Origin: Anaeramoeba flamelloides
Lineage: Eukaryota; Metamonada; Anaeramoebidae
NCBI GenBank assembly: GCA_027625915.1
Contig: JANTQA010000060.1
Coordinates: 620,001-684,000, forward strand
DNA length: 64,000 nt
Reading direction: 5' to 3'
The notes below the pieces were generated by a model. It searched no databases, was not told the origin of the DNA, and saw only the letters and a program-made list of their open reading frames with translations. Positions 21,070 to 33,717 of the stretch are shown in pieces; the stretch's first letter is position 1; every line of letters begins with the position of its first letter. A program made the position numbers and the translations under genes.

Positions 21070-21503
21070 TCCAATTTTACATATTTTAGTTTTGCTTTTT
21101 TTTTTTTTTTTTTTTAATGTTTTTCTTTTGTTTTTCTTTATTTTTCTTTTTATTTTTTTTTATTTTCTTTTTTCTGTTTTTTTTTTTTTTTGCAAAAGAT
21201 CATGTGGAAAAAAAAAGATATCTCCGAAAAGACAAATAATGACTATGAAAATGGGAACTGACTATACAATGTCATTTAAAAAGAATTTAATTATTTATAA
21301 AAAATCTTGTTGTTAACTTTTTTTCAGTGAAATTTCAGTAAATAAAAATCCGTAATGCTCATTTGAAAAATTATGACTCAGTTTTTTTTAAGTTTTTGAT
21401 TTGATTTTACTTTAATTTAAAAATATCTGATTTTAATATCTTTAGAATAATTTAAAAGTGAATTATAAATCATAATTAATAATTAATTGTTATTCTATAC
21501 TAA

Positions 21504-21510
<7 letters not shown>
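21070..21510. repeat. Dispersed repeat, second copy
   Basis: Reading 21070-21510 forward matches the reverse complement of about 3235-3740 over several blocks: AAAGATCATGTGGAAAAAAA, TGTTGTTAACTTTTTTTCAG-like, and AAAAGTGAATTATAAATCAT. It ends near a TA microsatellite. A third, weaker copy may lie at about 53580-53905. The class is unknown and it is non-coding. Confidence 0.5.
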
Positions 21511-21535
<25 letters not shown>

Positions 21536-21537
<2 letters not shown>

Positions 21538-21907
21538 TAGTGTGAATATTAATGTTGTAAAAAATAGAGTTTTTTTGATTTTCTCAAAAAATTGTGAGTT
21601 TCACACTGTTACCAAAGTTTAGGAAATAGAGATTTAGAAATGAGATTATATAAATAAGCAAAAAAGTATTTTAGACCAAAAACCGCCTCGAAATTACAGA
21701 TGTTTTGTTTCCAAAAAAAATTTGGTTTTCAAAACAAAACATCTGTAATTTCGAGGTGGTTTTTGATTTAGAATCATTATTAACTTAAAATTTTAACCCT
21801 ATATAGATATATCCATAATCAAAACTTTGGTAACTGTGTGAAAATCACAATTTTTTGAGAAAATCAAAAAAACTCTATTTTTTACAACATTCATATTCAC
21901 ACTTGTA
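21536..21907. mobile_element. Palindromic element in a TA repeat, double hairpin
   Basis: The outer arms of about 90 bp (ACTAGTGTGAATATTAATGT at the left, the complement ending ATTCACACTTGTATA at the right) are nearly identical. Between them a second hairpin (stem 21675-21710 with 21731-21765) pairs almost perfectly, with core CCGCCTCGAAATTACAGATG. The element interrupts a (TA)n run. It has no ORF. The size (about 372 bp) and symmetry suit a MITE. Confidence 0.8.
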
Positions 21908-22045
21908 TATATATATATATATATCAATTTATTAAATCAGGTAAGTCGCAATTTATGAAAGGGTGTTTATGTATATTCCCATAACACCATGTATTTGTCT
22001 AAATTTCATCAATTTTGTAATAAAAGATTTACAATGATATTGATA

Positions 22046-22238
22046 CTGCCAGTTTCCGTTTTAAGACAGAATCGTCAACGAAATTTAAGGTACAATAAAA
22101 ATCTCAAATTAAGAAACAAAATTCGGATTCTAGTAAAATTTATTGTAAAAAAAATTCAAAAATTTTGTACCTTAATTTGAGATTTTTTTGTGCCTTAAAT
22201 TTCGTTGTATGTTTGTTCCTTAAATTTGAAGCTGGCTG
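22046..22238. mobile_element. Hairpin MITE copy 6 (diverged)
   Basis: This is a 193 bp palindrome with altered ends (CTGCCAGTTTCCGTTTTAAG at the left, TTGAAGCTGGCTG at the right) but intact TA flanks. The inner arms still read AACGAAATTTAAGG. Confidence 0.82.
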
Positions 22239-22540
22239 TATATTAAAATATTCATTTTATTATTTGCCTTTAATCTGGATTTTAATTATTATATAAAGTC
22301 AAAATAGTGCAAAGATAAAGTAGTTATGTTTGTATATTTTTTTTTTTTGTTTTTGGAAAAAATAATACTAATTATTCATTTTCATATTTTCTTTAAAGAT
22401 TTTTATTTTGTATTTAATTTTTTAAATAGGTAATTTTATTACAATAATAATAATTCAAAACTCAATAAATTGATTTATTAATATCAAAAAATATTATTTT
22501 ATAAATATTATGATAAATAAATAAATAAATAAATATATTA

Positions 22541-22575
22541 CAGTCCGTTTCACTTTTAAGGCACAAACTTTCAAC
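22541..22575. mobile_element. Hairpin MITE copy 7, truncated end only
   Basis: Only the first ~35 bp of one arm is present (CAGTCCGTTTCACTTTTAAG then GCACAAACTTTCAAC) after TTA, before unrelated sequence. It could be an incomplete excision or a deletion product. Confidence 0.75.
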
Positions 22576-22716
22576 AAATAGTAAAACAAGAGAAAATTCA
22601 AATTCGATTTATTTAGGTCAAAATTAAAATTTTAATATGAATAATTTTCAAAAACAATAATTTGTGCAATAGAAATTACTTTAAAAAACAAAAACAAAAA
22701 TAAATAATATCTATTA

Positions 22717-22913
22717 CAGTCAGTTTCACTTTTAAGGCACAAACTTTCAACGAAATTTAAGGCACAAAAAAATCTCAAATTAAGGCACAAAATTTGCAAT
22801 TTTTTTTTTTACAATTTATTTTTACTAGAATTTGAATTTTGTGCTTTAATTCGAGATTTTTTATGTGCCTTAAATTTCGTTGAAAGTTTGTGCCTTAAAA
22901 GTGAAACTGACTG
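22717..22913. mobile_element. Hairpin MITE copy 8 (TA-flanked)
   Basis: This 197 bp palindrome lies between TA sites, beginning CAGTCAGTTTCACTTTTAAG and ending GTGAAACTGACTG. It is among the least diverged copies and lies 140 bp from the truncated copy 7. Confidence 0.92.
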
Positions 22914-24480
22914 TAAATAATTTCATTTATTACATTCGAATTAAACAAATAAAAACTTTTTTAAAGGATAACATAACCGGTCTTAAAATTAAAAAAATAA
23001 TAAAAAATAACTTTTAAATATTATTTAAAGATAGCAAAATAATATTTGAAACCAAGAATTTTTTTTTGAATTTTGTTATTGGTAAAAATTTGAATAATAT
23101 ATTTGCAATATTTGAATATTTCACCATAAATTAATCTAGATCTTGTAAAATAATAATTGGTGTTTGATAACTTATCCAATTAAATTGTTTATTTTATGTC
23201 GAGATTTTAAAACGTCAAAAATTAGAAAATAGTAAAAATTTAAAAAAAAACAATTATTAATCTTACTCGAATTAATTGTCCAAATCATTTACATTTGAAA
23301 AAAATACTTTTTGAAAAAATTTCCAAATTTTACAAAAAAAAAAAAATATTATTTTTTTTTAAAATTTATATTTTTTTTATTTTTAAATTATTTGCAATTA
23401 AATATAGATATTGTTATTGGATGATAATCAACTAATAAAACAAATTTTCTAGGTGATGCGATAAATATATTTTGTAATGAATAAATTATTAAATCCTATA
23501 TTTTATGCAATATTAGAGTGCAAAATGTCTCAAAAAATTTCCAGTAAAGTTTGATGTGTTTTATTCATTAGAACTAAGTGGTTTTTGATTTTTTGACAAA
23601 CCTTTCAAAAAAAAAATCATTTTTTTGTCAAAATTTGGATATTAAATAAATAAAAACACAAAAACCAAAAAAAAATTTTCAAATACTGAAAAATTTTTTT
23701 AATCAAGTTAATTGTTTAATGTATGTAACTATACAATTTTTAATTAGAAATTTTTCTTTCAAAGATAATTTTTGTTTAAATTCAATACCTTAAAATCCTT
23801 TGATAACAATTCAAATTAAAAATTTTGTTTCGAATGCAATTAGTATATTTGGGGTCCAAAGGTATATATATATATTGAGATATACTAAATTAGAAAAAAA
23901 AAATATTCTAATTTTTTTATTGTTAAATTTGTCAGTTTTTTGAATACAATAATTTTTTAAAATTTAAATTATTTGGCCAAAAGTCATAGTCAGATTAATA
24001 TTTGTTTTTTTTTTTGTGTTTTTACTATTTCTTTATTTTTGAATTTTTGATCATCTAGAGATAAAATAAACAATATTATTGGATAAGAGACCTTAGATTA
24101 AATTTTATTTTCCAAGATCTTGATTATTTGCTCAAGTGCCTTATGTTAAGATCTTTAATTGATTTTTTGAAAAAAAAAATTTGTAAACAGAAAATAAAAT
24201 AGAAAAGAATGGCAAAGAATATGAAATGTTATAAAAAAAAAAAAAAAAAAAAAATTAATTATTTGTCTGATTTGGTTTCTGAAATATGTATATTTATCTA
24301 TACAATAATTCCGTTATTTTATATAAATTTATTTTACTCTAATAAAAAATTTTTAATACTTTTAATAATATATATTATAAAAAAAAAAATAAAATATGTA
24401 GTGAGTATATATAATCAATAAATGTTAAAAATGAATTCGTCATAAAAAGAAAAATATAAAGGCGAATGTTTTATATTTTT

Positions 24481-27400
24481 TTATTTATCAGATGAATTTG
24501 ATCTTGTTGATGATGAAGAATCTGTCTGTGAGTCTGAATCGGAATTGTCTGTCTCTGATTTCTCAGATGATTCAACTTTTTTATTTTTTTTTTTTTTTTT
24601 ATTATTTTTGGAATTTTTTTTTGATTTTTTTTTTTCTTTTTGAGATTTTTTCACTGTTATGACTGATGCCTTGTCATCTTCGATATCTTTCAAATCATTG
24701 TCGTCGATTCCCTCTTGAGAAGAGCTTGAAGATTTTGAATCGTTAGTCTGATCTTTGGAATCTTTTTTCTTTAAATATTCTTCGTATTTCTCTTTACAAA
24801 AGTACTTTTTAAAAAGAAGGGAAACTTTGCCTGCGTCTTCGATTGGCCCAATAAACACCAAGAGTGTAAAGAAGAAGATAAATGACCAGAAGACACTGGA
24901 GAGGATTGTCATCCAAATGAAGATACCAAAGTGTTTGAAAAAGATGACATAGGTGAAGAACATGACGAATGCGGACATGAGGGTTGTGATGGCTGCGGAA
25001 ACCACGGAGATACCCAGATTTGTCATTGCGATTCGCAGTTTGTCGAACGAGGTATCTGCCTGTGCGATATTGTAGGCGTGGCAGAAGTGAACGATATAAT
25101 CAATGGAGATACCGACAATAATTGTCAAGGAGATGGACTCGACTGCGCCAAGGCTCCACCCGAGGGAAACCATCAGGCCGATGATCGTCACTACAACGCC
25201 GCCAATTGAAAGGATTGCAAGGAAGCTGGTGATATAATTGTCTGTCGAGATGATAATAATCACAAAGGCAATTGCCAAGGAAACGAAGATTGTTGTCAGC
25301 GCAACTGTGATCAAAACTTCTTCTGTGAGCATTTCCATCCATTTCCAAGAAACATTGCCAGCCATGTCCATACCCTCTGGCGCGTCTTTGTTCAGATCGC
25401 TTACGTATTCCTCCAAGTCATCATAAATGGGTCGCATGGTCTTTGCCACGGCCATGGCGTCAGCGACCAAATTAAATTGGATGTTGTATTGCAGTAAGTG
25501 ATCGTCCTCTTTATCAAAGGAGACGGTTTTACCATAGTAGTTTGATAGCGGCATAACTTCGTTTTCAACGTCCTTGGGGAAAATGTTTACCTTGGCATAA
25601 TTCGTAAAGTCTCCCAACAGCTCCTGGAATTGGTCTTCCTCGACGGGGAAGGTATACGAGCCGCCAGATAGCGTTTCGTTGGTCACCCAATCCCTAAAAT
25701 CTTCCATAAAGCATGTTATTTGCCCGTCCCTGAAAACTGTTCCCTCGTATTTCTCTCTTAGCCCCTCGCAGACTTCGATGACCCACTCCTGGGAGGTTTT
25801 GCGGTTTGGTTCCCAGTCGTCGTTATAAATGACCTTCCCGAGGTCCTCAACCTCGAGCGGATCCACGCCCTCGCGATCAATTGATTCCACCCCCCATTGG
25901 ATGTACACCGTAGAGACAACCTCGCTTGACAGAAATTCGTCAGAGCCAACATTGATCGCCCTTGCAAGGAAATGGTCGTCGGGGAGAAACTCCGCTGGCT
26001 CTTCAGAGGGCTCCAATTTGGACGCTTGGATCCCAAAGCCGATAATTATACCGGCAAAGATGATCAAAATCGCCCATCTAAATTTCTTAATCCAAGCCGC
26101 GTGGTATTTGTAAAAATATTTTTCCAAGTTCCTTAGCCCCTCGACATCAAAATTTTGATCGTTAATTGTTTTTTTCTTTTTGTGGCGCTTCGAAGACTTT
26201 GAACTGCCATCAGAACCAGAAGTCGATGATGTTTCAGAAGAAGAGCTGAGGTCTTCTAAATCCTCCTCATCGTCAGAGCCCTTTGTTTTCTTTTTTTTCG
26301 ACAGCTTGTTTTTTTCAAGTTCAACGTCACTGTAGTCAAGATCGTCACCCTTGCCCTTCTTTTTTTTTTTTTTTTTCTTTTTACTACACTTGCAGCAATC
26401 GCCACAGCAGCAATGCCCTGCTCCATTTCGGTCCCAAATGGCGATGACAGCGGGGAACCAAGTAATAACCAGCAGGTAATTAAAAACAATTGCCATCCCT
26501 GTAAAGATACCAAAGTACCTAATTGGTGGGATTGTCGATGCAACGTTACCAAAGAAGGCTCCTGCAGAAGTAAGCGTGGTGATCAGCATTGTTGTCGCTG
26601 CTCTGTTGTATGCCCAGTGCATTCGTGTATATTTGTTTTTGGAAATTCCTTTTTTTTGATGTTCGGACTGCTTCCATGCATCCAACATGATAAAAATATC
26701 ATCACACCCTAAAATTAATTGGTTTGATTTGAAGAAATATTTTTTTTTTGTTATATGTTTTTATTTTTTTGAATTAAGGTACAAAATTTTGTTTTGAGTA
26801 TTAGTTTGTATTAATTTTGTATTAATTGTGTATTAATTAGTTGTGTTGTGTTTTTATTTTTGGTTTTTTCTTTTGAAAAATAAAATAATCACTTACCAAT
26901 ACCAAGAACAACAAAGAGAGACAAAAAGTTTAGCATTGAAAACCATTCAACACCCAAAATGGCGACATAAAAGAAATATGACATTGGCAAAGATAACAGA
27001 ACATGAAGAATTCCGAGACATGTTAAAACCAAGGACTTGGTATGGATCAAAGTATAGATATAAACCATTGCAATCGAAAAGACAATCAAAACTGTATCGT
27101 GAACAATCAAGTCCGAGACAGCGATCTCGGTAATGCCGGAGCCAAGGTAAAGAATTTCAAAGTTGTCTGAATTGGCCTTATCTGTCAAGTCAGGCACCAA
27201 ATCTACAATCCAATCTTCGTATTTTTGATCTTGATCCTCTGTCTTGTCATCTTTATTCTTGTACCCCTCTAAGGGGTAAGCAAACAAAAAGGTACTCATC
27301 AAGTATTTGACCTTTAAGGTGTCCTCCTCAAAGTTTTTATCGCAAACTTGAGTTCTTGTGTAACCATCATTGTCGTTATAGAGAGTTCTTGCGGCTTCGT

Positions 27401-28178
27401 CAATGTCGTCCACCATGTTGCCATCGTCGTCAAAAAAGAAATTGATACCCGTCGTTGGTGGGTAACAGGTGTCAGGCTCAATTATATAGCAAAAATCTTT
27501 ATACTGTTCGTCATTGAGAATGTCGTTTTCAAAATCATAGATCTTTTGTAAATGCTCTTTTGTAAACAAATTGTCACAATCAACACATTCGTAATAAAAA
27601 TTAACCCTACCCACTGGCTGGGACTGTTGCGCCTTTTCTTCAAGGGAATATTGATACGAATCCTTATCAAAATACCCTTCCTCTCGAAAGACCATTTGCA
27701 TACCTTCAATTTGATTGGCTGTTTTTCCTTCTCGGACAACAAAACTTCCCATCTATTTGAATTTATTTTTTTGAAATTGTTTTGGAGGGTTTATTTTAAT
27801 TTTTTTGTCAGGGATTATTTGTTTATTTGGATTTGTTTTTTTTGAAAGATTTTTTGGAAAATTTAGAAGGTTCAGAAAACAGAAAAACAAGATTGAGGAA
27901 AAATAAGTATTTTGGTATAATAAGTGGGAAATTTTTGAAAAGTTTTGGAAAATTTTCCAAATAGTCGGAAAAATTAAAGAATATAAAAGATCTGTTGAAA
28001 AAATAATTTGTACAGTTGAATCGTATTGGAAACTAAACCCAGCACAAGAAATTGTCATAACAAGTGCAATACCCATGGAAATAATAATCATCCACCAGGG
28101 ATGATCCATAATAAAAACAGTCACTCTGTTTAAACCTGTTTTGTCAACGTCTTGTCCCATTTTTTTTTTCTTGCTCAT
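24481..28178 (-). CDS. Patched/Dispatched-like RND permease with sterol-sensing domain (3 exons)
   Basis: The exons are 28178-28014, 27752-26897 and 26708-24481, with GT-AG introns of 261 and 188 nt. Together they give exactly 1083 codons including TAA (1082 aa). TM1 is near residues 30-49, followed by a large Cys-containing luminal loop. A sterol-sensing-type TM2-6 block spans about 265-435, with GIGCDDIFIMLDAW (first RND acidic motif) spanning intron 2. A second large loop follows, then TM8-12 with GISIDYIVHFCHAY (second motif, about 872). This duplicated architecture and both GxxxD[DY] motifs define the Patched/Dispatched/NPC1 class, ion-driven exporters of sterols or lipid-modified proteins. 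The ligand is unknown. The middle cytosolic loop is unusual: a Cys cluster (CCCGDCCKC), a nine-Lys run, then Ser/Asp/Glu-rich sequence. The C-tail is also Lys- then Ser-rich. The start is the ATG of MSKKKKMG, upstream of a T/A-rich leader. Confidence 0.93.
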
Positions 28179-31054
28179 TTTCTTGAAAAAATAATAAAAA
28201 AAAAATAAGCTTTGTTTTTTCAACAAAAATTAAAAAAACGAAAATAAAAAAATGATTTTTATCACCCAAAGTTCGAAATTAAATTTGTTTTTGGTGAATT
28301 GAATTCTTGGTCATTATAACATACTTTCCATTATTTATGATGACGACATTTTTCTATGCAATATTGATTTTTTTGGAGAAAGTATTTATTATCTCGAAAT
28401 TAAAACACCTTTTGGTAACCACTTTTAGATGTTTTTTTTGGTAGTAATTTAATCTTGAAAAAGAAAGAATTTTTTTTTAATTATGTAGAATTAATTCAGG
28501 TAAATACACGAAAGACAAACACAAATTCTTACAGTACCTTCGCAATAAATGAGTTCTAAATTTCTGTTATATAAATTGTTTTGTTGCTTTTTTATTTTTA
28601 AACTGTTCAAAAAAAGAGTACATTTTTTGGTTGAACATAAAAATGTGAAGAAATGTTTAAACATGTAATTTCCAAGGATTTGGACAATATGATGTTATCG
28701 GACTAGTCTTTGTAATTTTCTTTTTTTTTTTGAACAAAATACAAATCTGGGAAAAATAGAGACAATTTTAACACTCTATATAATTGGTTCATGAGAAATC
28801 AAAATCTTATTTGAATTTCCCCCAAGTTTTTTCAAAAAATTCAGAAAAAAAAAACCTTTTAGGAGGAGAAAATAGAATTATGTTGCTCAAATATTAAGAG
28901 AAATTTAAAAATCAATAAACAAAGAAAAGAACTGAAATTGTAGACAAGGAATTTTTCAGACTGTTGATATTTGAATCTGATTTGGAAAAATTTGAAACCA
29001 ATCTTCAATTAAGAATTTTCAGTTATAACCTTCTCTACAAATGAGGTTTTCTTTTCAATCCTTCTTCTACTTTGTTTCAAAATTTCAAAAAATGAATAAC
29101 AAAAAAAACAACTCGAACAGACAATTAAAAACAAATTCTAATAAAAACAAAAAGAAAATTGTTGATAAATGTCTTCTCGTTTTTATTTTTGAACTAATTT
29201 CATTCAGGTCTACCAAGAACATAATTAGAAAATTACTCATAATTTGAAACTTTTTCTTAAATAAGTGCTTAATTTTGATAGAGTATTTTATGTTTCACAA
29301 AAAATTCTTGTTTATTAATAAACGGTTTTGAATTTCCAGATAACAGTTTTTTTATGTGGTTTTTGAGAAGAAGATAAAAGGGAAATATTGGGTAAATCAA
29401 AAAATACAATTTGTCACTATCCACTTTTTTTAAATAAATAAATAATCCACTTTGGAAAAAAGAAGAAATTTGATGCCAAACGAAGAATAGGGAAAAGCAA
29501 CAAACGAACCGAGTTTCAAAAACAAGAGATCTTGAAACTAGAAAACATTTTCCTAACTGTTGTTATTAATTCAAAGTTAACTATTAAATTGTAATACTTT
29601 ATTTTTCAGCAGAAAAAATTTCAAACAGTCAAAATTATAAATAAATTATTTTTTTTGTTAAATGCAAAGATCTTTTTTGATAATGTCTCATCATTTTGAG
29701 GAAACTTATATTTATTCAAAACTTAAAAATGATTTTTTATTACTAACTCAGAAAACGAAGGTATGTCTAATTTTGTGTTTTACAATGACAATTGTTGAAA
29801 AATAAAATGAAAAAAACTTTCAATCTCTGTACAAAACCCTTTTTGAAAAGATCAAGACCAAAATTTACAGTCTTTAATTCCACAACTCAGTTGTACCAAT
29901 GTCTGACCTTTTAGGATGGTGGAATTTCTTGATTTAATTTTACTAGTCTTTAAAAAATAAATGAAAAAAAAAATTTTACTTCATTTTTTCCTTCAACAAA
30001 TCTGTGTGCTAAGAAATTACAACCTACTTTTTGGAAAAGTCAATTTTTAAATCCAAAATAATGAGAATGAAGTGGAAAAGTTTTCCTTCCGACTACAAAA
30101 ACAAGTCTACAAAGGACTTTTGTTCTTTCTTTCTTTACCAAAAGCTGAATGAAAACATTCTTATTATAATTTAATCAATTAACACGAGAAAAACCTTATG
30201 GTCTTGGTTAATAAAATGGAAGATTTTTTCTTACTTTAAACTCTCCTTTTTTGATCTTAGCTTGAGTTCACAGAAGTAAAATGAAATTTCCATCTAAGAT
30301 TCATTTTCTTCAACCTTTTTGATTAGAATTTCAAATGAATGAAATGTGAATCCTAAAAACAAATATACAGACTAAAGAATACAAAAAAGTTCAAGTGGTC
30401 TGAATTGTAACAATTTTAATTTTCAATGATTAGATTTAGAATTGTATTAACAGAAGTGATAGAATTAGCATACCCCCCCCCTGAAAAGGGCACAGTGGTT
30501 TATCAATATAAGGTAAATGAAAGGAAAAATATCTAAAAAAATCTGCAAATTTAAAATCTAAACCTCCACATCACCAAAATTAAAATTCTTCCAAACAAAC
30601 CTAAAAACCCTTTTTTTAAGCAATGTACTACATACCCCCAGAACTAAATATCAATTAAAACTTGAATCTAAAATTAAGAGATTTTCTAAATTGATCTTTA
30701 ATCAAAAATGCAATTGTATTCTTTTCTTTTTTTCAAAGAGAACTGAACAGCTTAATTACAAAAGTGAAACAACAAATTTATTGACGTAGTCTTCAAAAGC
30801 AATTTTCTGTTCCAAAAAATGAAACTTCAAGTGATAATTCAAAATTAAAAAATAGTAAAAAAAATTTTTGTGATTGTAACAAATTAAATTAGGAAAGAAA
30901 AACAACACGTTATTCTTAGTTGGGAGGAAAATAAAAATTTGTATTCGGTGATGTACGCAAATTATTTAATTATTTTGAAAAACTGAAAAAATTCAAAATT
31001 TATTTATTTTTTTTCATTTTCTTGTTAAGATTTGTCTCTTTCAAACTTTCCAAA
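28179..31054. other. Divergent intergenic region, 2.9 kb
   Basis: This lies between the start of the RND-like gene and the start of the coiled-coil gene, so both promoters should be here. No full gene is visible. An open plus-strand stretch at 29443-29594 has a weak homeodomain-helix-1 look. A C9 run occurs at 30473-30481. I could not place TATA or initiator elements reliably in such AT-rich DNA. Confidence 0.4.
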
Positions 31055-31750
31055 ATGACATCAACCACACCACTTCAACCAAACTGCAGCAACAACAAGT
31101 CACGAAAAAGATCTTATTTCAACCCCAATGCCAAAAATGGTGCTAATTCGCCAAATGATAAACAAGACTTTTTCCTAAAAAAAAGATTTTTAAATACACA
31201 AAAAAGCAATCAAAAGAAGGATCGTATGGCGCCTTATCATATTTTACAAGACAAAATTCAAGAATTTACTTCTTTTAATTCCAACAAACGTAAACAGATT
31301 GAAAATTGGCTATTAAAAAGAAAAAAACAAAACGATACACTCTTCCACCAAAAACTGATCAAACAAATCGAAACCTTGCTTGTTGAAAAATTCCAATTGG
31401 AAAAAGAGTACCAAAAGCTAAAAAGTTGTTTGGTTCAGAAAATTCAAAAACAACATACCCATCGAAAGCATAACCACGGTTCCTTAAATATTCAAAATTC
31501 GAAATACGAAAATATTAAAGAAACCAATGAAAATAAGGAAGAAGCGAAAAAAGACATCATACAGGAAGTTGAGGAATTTGGACCACAACAAAACAAAAGT
31601 AGAAATAAAATGAAAATAATCTTTAACGAGATCGAGAGAAGTTCTCACAAGTTCGAGGAACTTTTAAATAAGAAAATTTTTAAGGCTAACACCCAAAAAC
31701 AGAATAATTTTAAAATTCTCAAAAGAAAAAATGCAAAATCAATCAATTAA
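31055..31750 (+). CDS. Lysine-rich coiled-coil protein, unknown
   Basis: This is a single exon of 231 aa, ATG at 31055 (AAAATGACATC) to TAA at 31750. The frame is open a little upstream, but without an ATG. The N-terminal ~70 residues are Asn/Lys-rich and likely disordered, with basic clusters (SRKRS, KKRF) that could serve nuclear import. About 75-140 is strongly helical and charged (QKLIKQIETLLVEKFQLEKE), a probable coiled coil. A His/Lys patch (QKQHTHRKHNH) and a second helix (FNEIERSSHKFEELLNKKIF) follow. I recognise no family. The GC-richer codons relative to the surroundings and the length without stops support a real gene. Confidence 0.75.
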   Translation: MTSTTPLQPNCSNNKSRKRSYFNPNAKNGANSPNDKQDFFLKKRFLNTQKSNQKKDRMAPYHILQDKIQEFTSFNSNKRKQIENWLLKRKKQNDTLFHQKLIKQIETLLVEKFQLEKEYQKLKSCLVQKIQKQHTHRKHNHGSLNIQNSKYENIKETNENKEEAKKDIIQEVEEFGPQQNKSRNKMKIIFNEIERSSHKFEELLNKKIFKANTQKQNNFKILKRKNAKSIN

Positions 31751-33517
31751 AACATTATTTTTTGTTTTTTTATCTTCACTCCCTTGTATTTTTTAAATAA
31801 ACCCAAAAACAAATAAAAATAAATTGAATTTTTGTATTTTTTTTTCATTTTTTTTTTTTTAATAATTTTATTTCTATTTTGAGGTTTGTAACATTTTTTG
31901 TAAGGTATTTGCAAAAAATCATGGAATTTTTTTTTACATTTTATAAAAAATCATCTTTGTTGGTGATGGTATTCATTAATCAACATTATCAAACTAAGTT
32001 TCATATTAATAACAATTGAATAAATGACGAAAGTATTTATTTCAAAATATGTTGGAGGAAATATTTCCACAAAATGAAAAACTAAAAAATAACACGTTTT
32101 TTAGGTTAAAAACAATATACGACCAATTTCCATAAAAAACCGAAAATATGGAAAGGTCACAAATGGTTTTTTAAACGATCAAATAATTTAATAAGTTTTC
32201 AATTTTATTGGAAAATTTGTAAAGATTAAAAAAGTCAGGAAAATGATTTTTTCATCAAAAAGAAAAAAATAATCACCAATTTTCACTCTTAAAAAATATC
32301 AGATAAAATCCAGATCAGAAAATTTAATATCTTTTATTTATGTAATACAATACAAGAAACAAATCGAATTATTATCAAGAACCTTTAAATGGTAGTTAAT
32401 GATTTTGGATGTTTAAATACTTTTTTTTTTTGGATTGGGTTTAATAAAAAGAAATTTGCCCTACTTTATTGGAAATGGCTTATTTGTTATTTTGGGTTTT
32501 TTAATAATTGAATTTTAAAATGTCTAAAATAATATTAAGGACATTTCACAAAAAGCTAGATAAAGGTTTTATTTAATTATTGTGTTCCTTATTCTTTTTC
32601 GACAATGATTTTGTACCAAAAAAGCATTTTTTTCTTTATACTAAACTTCGAGGAAAAAAATAATTGAAAAGTTTAAGTTAGAAAGAATTAATACTTTAAA
32701 TAACCTTTTATCATTAATAATTCTATTTATTACAACCCACCTAACATTCCAGAATATCAAACCATGGAAGTTATTATATTTAAATCCATTAACCACATAT
32801 TCTGTTTGAAAAACCACCACTCGATAGAAAATCAATTGATGATAGAAACTTTAATATAACAACTAAAAAGAAAAAATAAATTACCAACCTACCAGATATT
32901 TGAAATTATATAAAATAACCCATGGCTTTGATAATATCACAATATTGATATAAAACAAAAATATATAAAAAATATTAATGTTGATGCTAAGTTTCCTTTG
33001 GTTCCCAGAATTCAAAAAGATATATTAAAACATATGATTTTATGCTATTCATGGAAATCAATAAATAAAAAATAAAAATATTTTTAAATTTAAATCTATA
33101 AATAATCCTTTAATAGTCAAAAAAAAAAAAAAAATTCCCCATTTTAAAGATTTTTATTAAATATATAATCATTTTAAAATATATGATTATAAACCCTTTA
33201 CCACCAAATAAAAAATAACAAATTTTATACTGTGAAATATTTAAAAAAGCTTACCGGGGAATTTTATTTTTCAACTTATATTATATAACACCCTTTTAAA
33301 AATAATTGTTAAAGAACCATCTCCCATTTTGTAATAAATATTTATTTGGATTTTTGATTATAAAAAGTGAAAAATTAGTTTTCAGACGAAGCAGCGAAAT
33401 AGTATATAAAACACCTAATTAGATATACCCAGGATTTTTTTTGTTTTTTTAATCAACTTACGAAAATACTAGCTAATCTAATGTTATATAAAAATATCTG
33501 GATTATATTTTTTGAAT

Positions 33518-33717
33518 GTCAGCCCATTCCTCTTTAAGGCATAAACTATTAACAAAATTTAAGACTCAAAAACAATCTCAACTTAAGGTCAGAAAAATCA
33601 AATTCTAGGAAAAAAATTTCGGAAAAAAAAAAATATCCAAAAAAGTGTTTTTATGTGAGAATTTTTTTTGTATATTAATTTAGATGAAAGTTTGTGTCTT
33701 AAAAGGGGAACTCACTT
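33518..33717. mobile_element. Decayed hairpin MITE
   Basis: The order GTCAGCCCATTCCTCTTTAA, AACAAAATTTAAG, loop, AAAGTTTGTGTCTTAAAAGG, GAACTCAC follows the hairpin MITE. It has many substitutions and unclear flanks, so this is an old copy. Confidence 0.6.

Larger units (their letters stand above)
22239..24480. other. Intergenic 3' of the RND-like gene
   Basis: It holds MITE copies 7 and 8 and otherwise AT-rich DNA. There is an AAAT microsatellite at 22511-22534 and a (TA)n patch near 23865. No gene is supported. Confidence 0.5.

Noticed and set aside
21507-21536. TA microsatellite as origin or centromere signal
   Set aside because: It is a simple repeat interrupted by a MITE; nothing else supports a replication or centromere role.
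24931-25209. Cys/Gly/Asp-rich plus-strand frame
   Set aside because: It is the antisense shadow of the well-supported RND-like exon 3; the same applies to the frames at 25829-26113 and 26413-26712.
30473-30510. WFIN string after a C9 run, like TALE homeodomain helix 3
   Set aside because: Neighbouring residues do not fit the recognition helix, a stop lies just upstream in frame, and four residues are expected by chance in six frames of 64 kb.
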